DNA from: Bacteroidota bacterium
GTDB lineage: Bacteria; Bacteroidota; Ignavibacteria; SZUA-365
DNA: 64,000 nt
Assembly: GCA_029907355.1 (NCBI GenBank)
Contig: JARYLZ010000008.1
Coordinates: 1 to 64,000, forward strand
Direction of reading: 5' to 3'
This document shows positions 17,471 through 28,328 of the stretch, in pieces (position 1 is the stretch's first letter; the number at the start of each line of letters is the position of its first letter). Made by a program: the position numbers and the translations under genes. The notes below the pieces were generated by a model. The model searched no databases. It worked only from the letters and a program-made list of their open reading frames with translations, and was not told the origin of the DNA.

Positions 17471-20400
17471 TCACCCTCCGGCGGTGCCGCCGTGCCTCCG
17501 CTGAAGGGGCTGCAGTTTCACCGAGACGTAGAAAACGAGCAGCATCCCCACGGCGATCGCGCCGAAAAGGACGATGATCGAGGACGACAGGAGGCTCGTG
17601 ATGTCGATGCCGTAGGCGACGGTGCTCTTTGTCGTCACGCGCACGTCGTGCGTCCCGGGGGGGAGCGGGATGGTATATCTCTCGTGGCCTTTCCACACGA
17701 CGAGCTGCTGTTCGAAGCCGTCGATGAACAGCGCGAGAGGCGCCTTGTTGAAGGACGCGAGGCATCGGCCGGTCGAGGTGTAGCGGAACGACACGCTCCG
17801 TTCGCCCTCCTCGAGGGAAACGAGTTCGCCGGTGAGCGACAGCAGGGAGGCGTGGAGGAGATCCGACGAAAAGAAGGGACCGCCTTCGACATCCGTGCGG
17901 ACGGTATGCAGGCCGGGCGGGAGCAGTACCGCACCCCCTGCAGTGGTCCGAACGATGCCGTCCACCTCGATGAGGGGGTGCTGTTCTCCCGCCACGAACG
18001 AAAACGCCACAGGGGAAGAAAAACGGTATCCGCCGGCTATCCGCTGGAGACGGACCGGTGCCGCAGCGGCATGTGCGAGGAAAGGGATGTCCTGGGCGTT
18101 GACGCTCGACTCCGAGTAGATGACGACGCGCGAAGCCTCGTCCGAGCAGACGGATACCAGCTGGAACGCCTCGGTCCCGGTTTGGATGAGCGTCGGGAAC
18201 ATCGTCGGCGCGTCCTCCGGCCTGAAGGCGAGGATGTTGATGTCCAGGCCGAAATTCCGCCCCACCAGGGCGCGATACCGCTCTGCGATCCCGCGGTACC
18301 GACCGGGCTCCTCGGACCATCGGGACATCGGGTCCTCGATGATCGCCGTGAAAGGGTATTCGGCGCGAAGGCTCAAAATGCGTTCGACGTCGATCGCTTG
18401 CGAGACCCGCAACTCGGGGGAGCCGAGATTGTCGAGTACGGTGACGAGGGTTTCGAACCCCGGGCGGGTGCGCGCGATGCGCGCCGCAAGGTCGAGCAGT
18501 CGTCTATGGATGGAGACGATCTCCTCCACGCGGTAATCCTCGAAGGTTTTCCAGGCCACGGGGTTCCTCTTCCAGAAGAACGACGACGACGGGTCCAGCA
18601 GGGAAACGGGGTCGAACCCGTGCTTTTCCGCGAACGCCCGCCTCGCCGAAACGTGCATCGGTGTGAGGAGATCGGCATCGGTGGGCCCGCGGTTTCCGGA
18701 CTCGAAGGACACTTCGGCGAAGTTGACGCCGTCGAAATCGTACTGCCGGAGGAAACGGCCGTACTCCGCAATGACGGCATTCATGCAGGCCGTGTCCGTC
18801 AAGGCGACAGGGTATCGCCAAGACGGCCGGACGTCCGCGCCGAGGCGGTTCTTCTCCCGCCACTGGGGATGATCGTTCCAGAATTTTTGGCTCACCTGCG
18901 GCGGTTCCAACCATGCGTACACGAGGATCCCGTTCGCGTGGCACAGGTCGATCAAGCGCCGGTAGTCGTAGGTGAACTTCGGGTACTGATGCCATCCCGC
19001 GGCGTGGATGGCACGCACACCCGCTGCGGCCCATCGCTTGACGAGATCCTCCACGCTCACGGTCCCCCGGTAGCCGGGGTCGAAGAACATCTCGACGCTG
19101 TTCCGGCGCAAGACGGGAAACAGCTCGAAGTACCGCCGGATGTACTCCGCGATGTACGGGAAACGGCTGAACCCTTCCCCGCTGACCGGGTCGAAACGGC
19201 ACGCGAAATAGAGGATACGGCCGTCCCCGAATTTCCGCCCGATAACGATGGGGGCTTCGCTCCCTTCGTCCTGCGCGAAAATCTCGTCGTCATCCTCGAT
19301 CATCACCTTCGCGAACGACTCGGGCACGCGCCAGCTGATCCCCTCTTCGGGGAATAACCGGTCATGGACCCGGTCTACCTTGAGGACGGTGGTGGTGTGA
19401 CGAATGCCCAGTTCCTTCGTGAACTCCGTCTTCCCGTCCGTGATGCACCCGCCGCCGCGCCGGACCCATTCGACGACGGCGCTGAAATCCCTCACGGAAA
19501 GCGCGTCGACGACGTTATAGGGTACGATCACGAGATTATAGGGCGAAAGATCCAGGTTCCCGCCGACACGGATGGTGTCGACAGGGATGCCGACCGCGTT
19601 GAGGGCCCGGACGAAACTCTGCTGATCGCGCATGGCTCCGCCTTTGGCCGTGGAATCCCACAGGATCGCGACCCGAGCCTCGATGCGGTTCGGTTTCGGC
19701 GGGAACAGGCGGTCGAGAATGCCCTGCAGCGTCCTCGTGACCCTTTGGGCGAATGTCGGTTCACGGCTCCGCAGTTCCGTCGGTGTCGCGACGTAGATTT
19801 CTCCGGACCGGAGGGATACGGACCTCGTGACGACGCCGGTGACGCGATGCGGCTGTGTGGTCGATCGGATGGTTTTCCCTTCCCGGTCGATGATCGTCTC
19901 CCGCAGGTACTGGTCCGAAAGCCTCAGCGTGATCGTCGCCCCTCCCGTTACGATCGCCTTGTCGGGAAGAAGGACGCGGTGCGTGTCTTCACGAAGGTCA
20001 TGGAAAGTGTACCCGAGTTCGCGGACACCCCGGACGAGACGTTCCATCTCGCCGGGCGGAACGTAGGAATGGCAGAAAAACCCCACCCACCCGTCGCGCA
20101 CGCCGAGCGCGACGCGTGCGGCCTCGAGCATGCGTGTCACATTCTCTGCGCTGAGCCCGGGGTCGTCCGGGTCGACGGGGACGTAACCAAGGTTTTCCGG
20201 GTATATTTGTTGCCCATACAGGTCCCGTCGTATCGGGTAGGGGAAGAACTGGCTGTAATCGGCGTTGTTGATGGCGAGGCGCTGTTCCATCGCCGTCGTG
20301 AAAATATTCGAGACGGCTTCGTACGTCGTTCGCGACGCCGTGTAGTGTGGGGTTTCCCAGAGGAGAGGGTAGATGCCGTTCCGCATGCACTCCTCGATTC

Positions 20401-21415
20401 CCTCTACGATCTTCCTCCGCACGCCCTCCACCGTCTCGCCGCGGATCGTGTCGTTCCTCGCCGCATCCCAGAACTCGTAATCGACAGCCGTAACGCCCTT
20501 GTACTGGTGCGTGACGCCGTGCATGAGCACCGTACCCCCCTTGCGGACCATGTAGCGGACGGCATCGGCGAAATCGGGCTTGTCCGATATCGACACCCGG
20601 AGACCGGCCCCCGGGTCGACGTAGAACGGGACGAGGGAAATGACGAAGGGGACGTTCTCCCCCGCGAGCAGATCCGCCACGGCGCGCAGACGATCGGGGT
20701 CCTCGAGCGGATGCACATCTTCGATGCGGATCAGCGCGCGGTGCGAGACGGGGTGATCTCGGTGAAGCATGTCATGGAGGAGATCCGCGAAGAGGAGATA
20801 ACGGTCCGTTTCCGTTGCGGAGGCGAACGGCGAGTCCGCCACGTACCAAAATTCGCCGCTTCGTAGAATGTACGGGACGGTCGACCGTTTCGACGATGCC
20901 GTCGCGATCACCTGACAACGGGAAGGGTCCGTGACGCGCACGATCGTTATGTTCGGCTCCTCCTTCGTAAACGTGTCGTTGCCGCGTCGCACGATAGGGT
21001 AACCGGTGGACGTGTCGACGGCGACCGGTTCGAACCCGTAGTGGACGGAAAAGGGGGCGAACGCATGATAGGCGAGTATGCCCGTGTGGAGCCAGACGAA
21101 CGTACGCGACCGCGCCGATACGTCGCGCAGGAACACGGGGGGAGGCGAACAGTGCAAGGTGAAACCGATGAAGAACACGGCGTCGTAGCGGCCCATCGTC
21201 CCCGCCCGGTAGTCCGCGACAGGGATGATATCGATGTCGGCGTCGAAATGCCCCAGGAGAGCGCCGAGCTGCCGTGCGTCGCCTTTCGCGAGGTTCGCGG
21301 GGACATCCCCCCCTTCGTACACGACGAGAATGGAGAGCGGCGCAGCGTGGAGTGCCTCCGACGACAGGAAGCCTGCCAAAAGAGCCAGGACGAGTATGAA
21401 TCGTTTCCGGGTCAT
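17471..21415 (-). CDS. Membrane-anchored DUF2334 deacetylase plus TIM-barrel protein, PgaB-like design
   Basis: This 1314-aa protein has a signal peptide (ending near LHAAPL) and a C-terminal transmembrane helix near residue 1285 ([20 protein letters not shown]), so the bulk is periplasmic. Residues 1-220 have a flavodoxin-like look. Residues 225-500 form a DUF2334/polysaccharide-deacetylase domain with [11 protein letters not shown] (metal aspartate) and VLMHGVTHQ (metal histidines). Residues 615-770 form a second glutamine-amidotransferase-like layer. From about 790 to 1110 there is a TIM-barrel like the PgaB hydrolase half ([32 protein letters not shown]). PgaB likewise couples a deacetylase to a glycoside-hydrolase barrel, but much more compactly. 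It precedes the PgaC-like synthase by 3 bp. Confidence 0.78.
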   Translation of the reverse strand: MTRKRFILVLALLAGFLSSEALHAAPLSILVVYEGGDVPANLAKGDARQLGALLGHFDADIDIIPVADYRAGTMGRYDAVFFIGFTLHCSPPPVFLRDVSARSRTFVWLHTGILAYHAFAPFSVHYGFEPVAVDTSTGYPIVRRGNDTFTKEEPNITIVRVTDPSRCQVIATASSKRSTVPYILRSGEFWYVADSPFASATETDRYLLFADLLHDMLHRDHPVSHRALIRIEDVHPLEDPDRLRAVADLLAGENVPFVISLVPFYVDPGAGLRVSISDKPDFADAVRYMVRKGGTVLMHGVTHQYKGVTAVDYEFWDAARNDTIRGETVEGVRRKIVEGIEECMRNGIYPLLWETPHYTASRTTYEAVSNIFTTAMEQRLAINNADYSQFFPYPIRRDLYGQQIYPENLGYVPVDPDDPGLSAENVTRMLEAARVALGVRDGWVGFFCHSYVPPGEMERLVRGVRELGYTFHDLREDTHRVLLPDKAIVTGGATITLRLSDQYLRETIIDREGKTIRSTTQPHRVTGVVTRSVSLRSGEIYVATPTELRSREPTFAQRVTRTLQGILDRLFPPKPNRIEARVAILWDSTAKGGAMRDQQSFVRALNAVGIPVDTIRVGGNLDLSPYNLVIVPYNVVDALSVRDFSAVVEWVRRGGGCITDGKTEFTKELGIRHTTTVLKVDRVHDRLFPEEGISWRVPESFAKVMIEDDDEIFAQDEGSEAPIVIGRKFGDGRILYFACRFDPVSGEGFSRFPYIAEYIRRYFELFPVLRRNSVEMFFDPGYRGTVSVEDLVKRWAAAGVRAIHAAGWHQYPKFTYDYRRLIDLCHANGILVYAWLEPPQVSQKFWNDHPQWREKNRLGADVRPSWRYPVALTDTACMNAVIAEYGRFLRQYDFDGVNFAEVSFESGNRGPTDADLLTPMHVSARRAFAEKHGFDPVSLLDPSSSFFWKRNPVAWKTFEDYRVEEIVSIHRRLLDLAARIARTRPGFETLVTVLDNLGSPELRVSQAIDVERILSLRAEYPFTAIIEDPMSRWSEEPGRYRGIAERYRALVGRNFGLDINILAFRPEDAPTMFPTLIQTGTEAFQLVSVCSDEASRVVIYSESSVNAQDIPFLAHAAAAPVRLQRIAGGYRFSSPVAFSFVAGEQHPLIEVDGIVRTTAGGAVLLPPGLHTVRTDVEGGPFFSSDLLHASLLSLTGELVSLEEGERSVSFRYTSTGRCLASFNKAPLALFIDGFEQQLVVWKGHERYTIPLPPGTHDVRVTTKSTVAYGIDITSLLSSSIIVLFGAIAVGMLLVFYVSVKLQPLQRRHGGTAGG

Positions 21416-21419
21416 GTGT

Positions 21420-23819
21420 TCATTTTACCACGGTAATGGGAATCACGCTGGCCGCATCGCCTGTCTTCAGGACTCCGTAATATGTGCCCGAAGAGGGGAA
21501 ATCCCTCATGTCCACGGGAATGGACAAGCGACCGTCTCCCGCCGTGAGAACGGTATGGGTAAGATCGAGCACCTGCCTCCCTGTCCTGTCGTACATGACG
21601 AGCGAGGGCGCCGCACGCCAGCCGGGCGAGAGAAAGATCGTGATGACCGACCGGCTTGTGACGGGGTTCGGGGCGACCGTTTCGAGCCGGGCACCGCCGC
21701 CGTCGAAGAAAGAAAAAAAGACTTCCGCCTCCGGAAACAAGGTCTCCGTCCCGTCCATATCCACGCAGCGCAGGCGGTAGCGGACGGTGTCGCCCCCTCG
21801 GTCTCCGCACGGGTCCGCCAGGGAATAGCGCGCTCCGCTCCCATCGCCGCTTCGTGCCGGGAAGAAAGCCCGTTGCTCCCAACCGCGCCCCGCGTGCCGT
21901 TCGACGAGAAACCCCACAACGCCCTCCTCTTGCGCCGTTTCCCATCGGATGAAGGCGGAGGAACCCAACGGTTCGACCGAAAAGAGGGAGAGCGTGACCG
22001 GCGTGGGGTACGATGCGTTCGCGAGCACCATGCCGTATTCGCCGGTACAGAAAGCGACGCCTCCCGCGAGAGCGGCACCGTAAACGGCATACGTCGTGTG
22101 CACCGGGTCGGGTGTCCAGTTCCACCCTCCGTCGCTGCTCCGGAGGATCAGCCCGCCTTCGCCCACGGCGAAGAGATCCGTCGGAGAAGTCTGCACGACG
22201 CGGTAGATCGGCACCGTCACGTTGGTCGTCGTCGAGTCCCAATCGGCACCTGCATTCGTCGTGGCCAGCAACACGCCGGCGTCCCCGGAAACCCACCCCC
22301 TGTCCGCCGAGAGGACGACAGAGAAGAGTGCGTCGAGCGTGTAGGAGGTTTGAGGAACCCATGTCGCACCGCCGTTCGTCGTCCGAAGAATGACGCCGTC
22401 CGCCCCGACGGCCGTCCCGAGCATGTCGGTGAGCATATCCACCGCGAAGAGGTCCTTGAACGTCCCGCTGGGGACGGGTGTCCATGCCGCGCCCCCGTTG
22501 GTGGACTTGAGGATTCTGCCGCCGGCGCCGACGGCGAAGCCGACGGTCGGCGTCGGGAAATCGATGCCGTTCAGCGCGCTCGTCACCCCGCTCGGTACGA
22601 CGGTCCAGACCGCTCCTCCGTCCGTTGTCCGGAGGATCACACCGCCCGACCCGCATGCCCATGCCCGCAGCGCGTCGACAGCGCACACGGCATAGAGGGG
22701 GAGTTGTGTCCCTGAATTCTGCACTTGCCACGTCCATCCCCCGTCGCTGCTTTTCACGATGGTACCGGCGTCTCCCACGGCCCAGACCGCGTTGACGACC
22801 GCCCCCGCCACCGCGTTGAGTGCGGCCCGTGCACCCGTGACGACGCTGCCGAACACCATCGCCGACGAGGAGCGCGTGATCTCTCCCTCCAGTCCGACGA
22901 GGACCACCGCGGTCGTCGTGCCCCCCCCCGCCACCATTCCCTCGAAGCCGTTCGTCGTCCCCGAAGCGAGGGCGCTCCATGTCGCTCCGCCGTCCGTCGA
23001 CCTGAGGATCGTCCCGTTCTCGCCGCATGCATAACCGTTCATCGCGTCGAGAAACACGACCTTGTTGAGGTCCTGGGTCGTACCCGTGCCTGCCGATCGT
23101 GTCCACGTATTTCCGCCGTTCGTCGTCATGAGTACGGTTCCGTACGTTCCCGCTGCCCATCCGTGCTGTGCATCGAGGAAGAAGACGCCGAGGAGATCCG
23201 CCATAGGACCGAACACGGTCTGCGCGACCCAGGTCGCCCCGCCGTCCGTCGTGCGGCGGATGGTTTTTCCCGCACCGACACACCACCCCCTCTGCTGGTC
23301 GACGAAGCAGATGTCGTTGAGATTACTCGAGGCGTTGCTGGCCTGCGGCGTCCATGTCGTCCCGTTCGTGCTAAAGAAGATGAGACCGTTGTCCCCTACG
23401 CAATAGATACCGCTTCCCGTGCTCGTGACTTGGTTGATCCCTTCGGTGGTGGGACGCGTCAGCGGTACCCAGGTCGTACCCCCGTCCGTCGTTGAGAGGA
23501 CCACGCCGTCGTCCCCCGCAGCAAGGGCGGTGGTGGGGCCGATCGCTTTCACGCCGCGGAGAAACGAGTAGACGCTGCTTTCCTGCGTTTCCCATGTCGC
23601 GCCCCCGTTCGTCGTCCGGACGATGATCCCCGCGTTCCCTACCGCCCAACCTATGGGCGACGCCGTGGCGAAGGACACGTTCCAGAGATCGTTCCCTTGA
23701 GGTCTGGGGTTTCTCCATCCCCATTGCGCTGCGGTGCTCCCCGCCATGAGGGCGAGGCACGAAAGGATAAAAAGCACAGGGTTTCCGGATATCCGCAGCA
23801 ATCTGCTCAAGATGCTCAT
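21420..23819 (-). CDS. Secreted YCF48/HCF136-like repeat protein with T9SS sorting domain (1)
   Basis: The 799-aa protein has a signal peptide (LMAGSTAAQ), about fourteen repeats of roughly 45 residues built on the pattern GTIL(R/K)TTNGGATW, and a C-terminal domain. The repeats match the YCF48/BNR beta-propeller family, which forms blades and in plants is a photosystem II assembly factor; here the protein is extracellular and unrelated to photosynthesis. The end ([15 protein letters not shown] ... [13 protein letters not shown] ... ITVVK) has the PNP..., GTYY and terminal-basic features of the T9SS type A sorting domain. It would be exported by the PorU/PorV machine encoded at 49-55 kb. Its stop is 4 bp before the deacetylase-like gene. 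Confidence 0.88.
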   Translation of the reverse strand: MSILSRLLRISGNPVLFILSCLALMAGSTAAQWGWRNPRPQGNDLWNVSFATASPIGWAVGNAGIIVRTTNGGATWETQESSVYSFLRGVKAIGPTTALAAGDDGVVLSTTDGGTTWVPLTRPTTEGINQVTSTGSGIYCVGDNGLIFFSTNGTTWTPQASNASSNLNDICFVDQQRGWCVGAGKTIRRTTDGGATWVAQTVFGPMADLLGVFFLDAQHGWAAGTYGTVLMTTNGGNTWTRSAGTGTTQDLNKVVFLDAMNGYACGENGTILRSTDGGATWSALASGTTNGFEGMVAGGGTTTAVVLVGLEGEITRSSSAMVFGSVVTGARAALNAVAGAVVNAVWAVGDAGTIVKSSDGGWTWQVQNSGTQLPLYAVCAVDALRAWACGSGGVILRTTDGGAVWTVVPSGVTSALNGIDFPTPTVGFAVGAGGRILKSTNGGAAWTPVPSGTFKDLFAVDMLTDMLGTAVGADGVILRTTNGGATWVPQTSYTLDALFSVVLSADRGWVSGDAGVLLATTNAGADWDSTTTNVTVPIYRVVQTSPTDLFAVGEGGLILRSSDGGWNWTPDPVHTTYAVYGAALAGGVAFCTGEYGMVLANASYPTPVTLSLFSVEPLGSSAFIRWETAQEEGVVGFLVERHAGRGWEQRAFFPARSGDGSGARYSLADPCGDRGGDTVRYRLRCVDMDGTETLFPEAEVFFSFFDGGGARLETVAPNPVTSRSVITIFLSPGWRAAPSLVMYDRTGRQVLDLTHTVLTAGDGRLSIPVDMRDFPSSGTYYGVLKTGDAASVIPITVVK

Positions 23820-23900
23820 GTTCTCTCAGAGGTGAGGTATTGTCGGGGAAATGACAGAGATGTTCTTTTTCACCGTGTTACCCTAATGCATCGGGGAAAC

Positions 23901-26045
23901 TCAATGTGTGAAATGAACGGCCTGGAGACTCCGATTCCCATTCCACTCTAAAACGAGGAAGTATATACCTGCGGTCGGGAAATCGTCCGCGTAAAGGGTG
24001 AGTTCTCCAGTCCCGCCAACCGAAGACCGCGAGGCAAGACGGTGGAGAAGCGATGCACTGAGATCGCGAACGAGACAGCCGTAGACATCATAGATGCGGA
24101 GCGTGATGTCCGCTAGCGGAAAGCCCACACCCTCGACGCGGGCTGTGCTCCGCACGGGCACGATCGTTTCTCGCGTGAACGGGTTCGGGTAAGCAGGGCC
24201 GAGCTGAAACGTCTGCTCTTCCCTATCCCGCTCGACATGCACCACATGCTGCGTGTTCGTGAGAACCGTCCCGTAATCGCCCGATATCATCACGGTTCCA
24301 TCCCGCGCGTCGATGCAGAACAGGTCGTGGAACGTCGGGCAATACTGCCTGCACCAATGTATTCCCCCGTCCGAGGAGCGAAGGACGAGTCCGGAATCGC
24401 CGACCGCCCAGAGGTCCGAGCGGTCGAGACCGGCGATGACGTACAGAGATCCCCCGACGCCCGAGGTCTGCACCACCCACGTTTCCCCGCCGTCCGTCGT
24501 GTGGGCGATGGAACCCTCGTCGCCCACCGACCAGCCTTCCGAGATCCCCATGAAACGGACCCAGTACATGGTCCGGGATGTGCCTGTACGGCTTCTCCGC
24601 CATGAACCCCCGCCGTCGGTGCTCCGGAGGACAATTCCGTTTTCGCCAACGACGACTACGTTGTCGGCATCGAAAGCATGGAGACCATACAGGTATTCTA
24701 CGACGCCGGCGTCCCTGCGCACCCATGTCGCGCCCCCGTCCGTCGTTCGGAGTATGCATCCGAGTTCGCCGACAGCCCAGCCGTCCCATTCGTTCGCGAA
24801 ATCCACGGCGAGCAGAATATTCGAGTACGGGTTCGTCTGCTGGATCCACGTCCTGCCGCCGTCCCGGGTGTGGAGAATGATCCCATATTCGCCGACCGCC
24901 CATGTCTTCGAAGCGGAAACGGTTTTCCCCCCATAGAGGTTGTTTCGGAAGCCCGTGTTTTCCTCCGTCCACGTCGCCCCGCCGTCCGTCGTGTGAATGA
25001 CGATGCCGCTTTCACCGAAGCCCCAGCCGTTTCGGCCGTCGGCGAAGCTGATCCAGTTCACGCTTTTCCGTGTCCCGAACGAAACCGCTCTCCACGAGAC
25101 GCCGGCATCGGTGGAGAGAAGCATATACCCGAAATCCCCGACGACAATGATGTTCTGGTCCTCACCCCCCACGCCTTCGAGCACTTCATCCCCGAGACCG
25201 CTCTCGATCCGTCTCCATAAAGCGCCTCCGTCCATGGAGTGCAGTAGAATGCCCCCGTCGCAGGCGGCCCAGAGGCCGATCGGCCCGGCGTAGAGCGCAT
25301 TGATGTTGCGGTTGATACCGGACTGCTGGGTGTCCCAGCGCAAACCGCCGTTCACCGTCGTATAGAGGGATCCGCCCGAACCCGCTACCCAGCCCGTCGT
25401 CTGGTTCACGAAAACGATGTCGAAAAGGTCGGGGCGTCCCTGGACGTTTCTCCGGTCCCATGATGCCCCTCCGTCCGTCGTTCTCAGGACGGTTCCCGAT
25501 GCGCCCGCTGCGTAACCGTGTGTCGCGGAAACGAAGTAAACCGCGTTGAGCGTGACGGATACGCCGGTGGATTGCACGGCCCACGTTTCCCCGCCGTCGG
25601 TTGTCCGTATCATCGTTCCGTTGTCCCCGCATGCCCAACCGTTCAAGGCATCCAGGAAGACCACGTCGTTCAGACCTTCCGTCGTACCCGTCGCGCATTC
25701 CTTCCACTCGTACCCACCGTTCGTCGTCCTCATGCAGGTTCCGTTATCACCGACGGCGAAAGCGACGCGATCGTCGACGACGGCGACGGCGATGAGGTCA
25801 TCCGTGAGGCCGTCCATCTCGCTGTACCATGTCGAGCCGCCATCGAACGAATGGAGAATCGTCCCGTCGTCGCCTACGGACCACGTATTCGAGCGATCCG
25901 CGAAACCGACGCTCGTGAGACGGTTTCCCTGGGGTTTCGGGTTGGACCACATCAACCGTCCCTGAGCGAAGGCGGCGGTAGGGAAGAGGAGAAGAATGAA
26001 AAATGAAATCTGTCGGAGGATGGGGACGCAGGTGTCGAGGCGCAT
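23901..26045 (-). CDS. Secreted YCF48/HCF136-like repeat protein with T9SS sorting domain (2)
   Basis: This is a paralogue of the next gene downstream, with the same opening after the signal peptide (SNPKPQGNRLTSVGFAD here, [17 protein letters not shown] there) and about twelve YCF48-type propeller repeats ([16 protein letters not shown]). The C-terminus (GPAYPNPFTRETIVPV ... TAGIYFLVLEWNGN) is a T9SS/FlgD-like sorting domain. The ORF track starts at 26111; the ATG at 26045 (MRLDTCVPILRQ) directly precedes the signal peptide and lies 64 bp after a good TATATTTG promoter, so it is preferred and gives 714 aa. The two paralogues probably arose by tandem duplication. The ligand is unknown. Confidence 0.87.
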   Translation of the reverse strand: MRLDTCVPILRQISFFILLLFPTAAFAQGRLMWSNPKPQGNRLTSVGFADRSNTWSVGDDGTILHSFDGGSTWYSEMDGLTDDLIAVAVVDDRVAFAVGDNGTCMRTTNGGYEWKECATGTTEGLNDVVFLDALNGWACGDNGTMIRTTDGGETWAVQSTGVSVTLNAVYFVSATHGYAAGASGTVLRTTDGGASWDRRNVQGRPDLFDIVFVNQTTGWVAGSGGSLYTTVNGGLRWDTQQSGINRNINALYAGPIGLWAACDGGILLHSMDGGALWRRIESGLGDEVLEGVGGEDQNIIVVGDFGYMLLSTDAGVSWRAVSFGTRKSVNWISFADGRNGWGFGESGIVIHTTDGGATWTEENTGFRNNLYGGKTVSASKTWAVGEYGIILHTRDGGRTWIQQTNPYSNILLAVDFANEWDGWAVGELGCILRTTDGGATWVRRDAGVVEYLYGLHAFDADNVVVVGENGIVLRSTDGGGSWRRSRTGTSRTMYWVRFMGISEGWSVGDEGSIAHTTDGGETWVVQTSGVGGSLYVIAGLDRSDLWAVGDSGLVLRSSDGGIHWCRQYCPTFHDLFCIDARDGTVMISGDYGTVLTNTQHVVHVERDREEQTFQLGPAYPNPFTRETIVPVRSTARVEGVGFPLADITLRIYDVYGCLVRDLSASLLHRLASRSSVGGTGELTLYADDFPTAGIYFLVLEWNGNRSLQAVHFTH

Positions 26046-26108
26046 GGATGCATATATGAGTCGGGGGAGATACGCGATCTGCCAGCACAGCGTGTGGGCA
26101 GATGGTTT

Positions 26109-26116
26109 CAAATATA
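26109..26116 (-). promoter_or_regulatory. TAnnTTTG promoter element for the YCF48-repeat gene
   Basis: On the minus strand this reads TATATTTG, an exact match to the Bacteroidota -7 consensus, with CTG in place of TTG 20 nt upstream. It lies 64 bp before the preferred start at 26045. Confidence 0.5.
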
Positions 26117-26246
26117 GCCCGGGAAGAATTGCCCGCCAGTCCCTCCGAAATGGGACAGAGAAAATTCCTTCCAGGACAGTAGGTAAGCCCTGACAGACGG
26201 ATCGAATCGGGCTACCGTCCTTTCAAGATGGGATGTCGCGATGCCC

Positions 26247-28328
26247 TTAACGAACGACGAGAACGAGGCGTTCCCGGCAGGAGGCTCCTTTCAGAGCCAT
26301 GACCAGGAGATAAGCCCCCGGCCTCAGGGTTGGAATACCCTCCCAGACGAACACGTGAGAGCCTTCCTCGTAATGGCGGGAAACCGCATGACTCACGGAT
26401 GACCCGATAGAGGAATAGAGCATGAACGACACATCTCCTGCTTCACGGAGATGGAAAGCCACCTTCACCTCCTGCGCATCTGCGCGGAGCGGATGCGGAG
26501 TGACGATGAGGCTTTCGTCCAACCGCGCCGCATCCGAGACGACTTCGACGACGGGTGAGAGGGTCGATGTGCCGGTACGATCGATTTGGCGCAACCGGTA
26601 GGAGTGGACCGTTTCCCCCGACCAGGCCGTCTCGTCGATGTAACGGTATCCTTTCGGAGAGTTGGATACGCCGTAGCCCTCCACGAAGGCGATCGCAGTC
26701 CATGCACGGCGGTCGATAGACCGCTCGATCTCGAATCCGTAATTGTTCGATTCCGTCGCCGTTCTCCAAGAGAGGAGCACGCGATTCCCGTCTTTCCTTG
26801 CCATGAAAGAAACGAGCTCCACGGGGAGAGGGATCTGGGAAACGATTTCCATGATCTTTCCCGATGCACCGTCCGTGGCTCCGTTCCGGGGGAATTCCGT
26901 CAGGCTGGGACTGTTCGTCTCCCCTCCGGAACCGCCTACAACGGACATCGGGACGAATCCGCCCTTGTATGCGATGAAACCGCCGCCGCCACCTCCACCG
27001 GGACCTTCTGCCTCGTTCCAGGTGATGAACTGCCTCCCTCCCTTTCCTCCGCGAGCGGAGAGGGAAATTCCCGAGATCGAGGTGTTTGCCTGAACGATGA
27101 CACTTCCGCCGCCGCCACCTCCTCCCGGCCCATCATTCCCGATCCCATAAGTATCTGTGCCGTTAGCCCCATCCGCACTCACGCTCCCCAAACCTGTCAC
27201 GAAATTTGAGAAGAGCACGACGATACCGCCCCCCCGTCCTCCCTTGCCTCCCGCGTTGTTGTTCGCATCGCCTGCACCGCCGCCACCGCCGAAAAAGACG
27301 TGGTGTACCGGATCGGCAATCAACGGATGTCCTCCGCGGCCACCCTTTTCCTGACGATTGTCCCCACCCCAATTCGTGATGCCCGGTCCTGCGTTCAACG
27401 CGTTGCGTCTATTCGCCGAATAGGAATATCCTCCGCGGCCGCCGCCCGACGACACCGATGCCGCTCTTCCGTGAACGAACCATCCCGGGTCCGACTGCCA
27501 TGCGGATGCCCCCGCGACGGTATCGGGCATGTTCCCATGGCCGGACCAGGGGATTCCGTTGTCTCCGTTGGCTCCGCCGCCGCCGCCACTGTTATGGGAA
27601 TTGCCTCCGCCGCCGCCGTTCGCGGGCGCACCTCTCCCATAGCGCCCGTTCGGGAGCACGGACGCGTGTCCTGCTATGCTCTCCCCTTTTTCACCTCCAT
27701 ATGACTCGTCCGTGGAGCGATAGGTCGGAATGGCCGACGGGAAAGCAACCGATGAATTATCGAGTAATCCGCCGCGGAAACCCAACGTGTCGGCGACGAT
27801 TCTGCCGTTTATCATCGCGGTGTCGCGGACGTGTACGGCGACGATTCCACCCTTCTGCCCGTCCCACGGCTGGCCGGTGATGGTCGAACCGGAAGGGACG
27901 ATCAACGTGGTGTATTGCGGCACTCGTACGACTTGTACGTTTCCGGAAGCGGTGTAATTCTGGAGAAAGGATGGGGAGACGGTCAATGTAGAACTCTCGA
28001 CCGCGATCACCTGCCGAAACTCGTAATTCCCGGCATTGTTATATGCGATAATATTGCCATACGTAGAATCGTCGCTCGTGTTGATCTGCACCCCCTGTGC
28101 CTGGTAGATCATGACGAGATCCCCCGGAGAAAATCCTACCGTGCTCTCGACAGCGACGGTACCGGTTCCCTGGACAATGTTTGAAGTCACTCGCGTGTAC
28201 AGGTTCACGATCTCCATGCCGGAGGCGATTTTCCTGCCGTCTTTGCCCGGTGTTTGAGAAAAGACGAAAAACCCTTCTCCCGTGAACAGAGAGATACCGA
28301 TGAAAAACAAGACGCGTGCGAAACTCAT
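26247..28328 (-). CDS. Secreted glycine-rich protein with T9SS sorting domain
   Basis: The preferred start at 28328 (MSFARVLFFIGISLF) gives 693 aa with a signal peptide ending near VFSQTPG. Residues about 30-190 are beta-rich (STVGFSPGDLVMIYQAQG, VPQYTTLIVPSGSTITG). Residues about 190-480 are very glycine-rich (GGGGGNSHNSGGGGGANG and similar) with scattered histidine and asparagine. Then come a fibronectin/Ig-like segment (VELVSFMARKDGNRVLLSWRTATESNNYGFEIERS, in two parts) and a C-terminal T9SS-type domain (IVTPHPLRADAQEVKV ... LRPGAYLLVMALKGA). Similar glycine-rich surface proteins are common in this group and their role is unknown. It is probably a surface or matrix protein exported by the T9SS. 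Confidence 0.82.
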   Translation of the reverse strand: MSFARVLFFIGISLFTGEGFFVFSQTPGKDGRKIASGMEIVNLYTRVTSNIVQGTGTVAVESTVGFSPGDLVMIYQAQGVQINTSDDSTYGNIIAYNNAGNYEFRQVIAVESSTLTVSPSFLQNYTASGNVQVVRVPQYTTLIVPSGSTITGQPWDGQKGGIVAVHVRDTAMINGRIVADTLGFRGGLLDNSSVAFPSAIPTYRSTDESYGGEKGESIAGHASVLPNGRYGRGAPANGGGGGNSHNSGGGGGANGDNGIPWSGHGNMPDTVAGASAWQSDPGWFVHGRAASVSSGGGRGGYSYSANRRNALNAGPGITNWGGDNRQEKGGRGGHPLIADPVHHVFFGGGGGAGDANNNAGGKGGRGGGIVVLFSNFVTGLGSVSADGANGTDTYGIGNDGPGGGGGGGSVIVQANTSISGISLSARGGKGGRQFITWNEAEGPGGGGGGGFIAYKGGFVPMSVVGGSGGETNSPSLTEFPRNGATDGASGKIMEIVSQIPLPVELVSFMARKDGNRVLLSWRTATESNNYGFEIERSIDRRAWTAIAFVEGYGVSNSPKGYRYIDETAWSGETVHSYRLRQIDRTGTSTLSPVVEVVSDAARLDESLIVTPHPLRADAQEVKVAFHLREAGDVSFMLYSSIGSSVSHAVSRHYEEGSHVFVWEGIPTLRPGAYLLVMALKGASCRERLVLVVR

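Noticed and set aside
17117-19357. Long plus-strand ORF of 746 aa
   Set aside because: Antisense shadow of the deacetylase-like and glycosyltransferase genes; composition is not protein-like.
21420-26045. Repetitive DNA that might be a repeat array
   Set aside because: The repeats are coding: they correspond to YCF48 propeller blades (TTDGGATW), vary in length and sequence, and stay in frame. No CRISPR-like spacing.
26247-28328. Glycine-rich gene as a non-coding low-complexity region
   Set aside because: It has a signal peptide, an Ig-like segment and a T9SS-type C-terminus in one uninterrupted frame, so it is a real gene.
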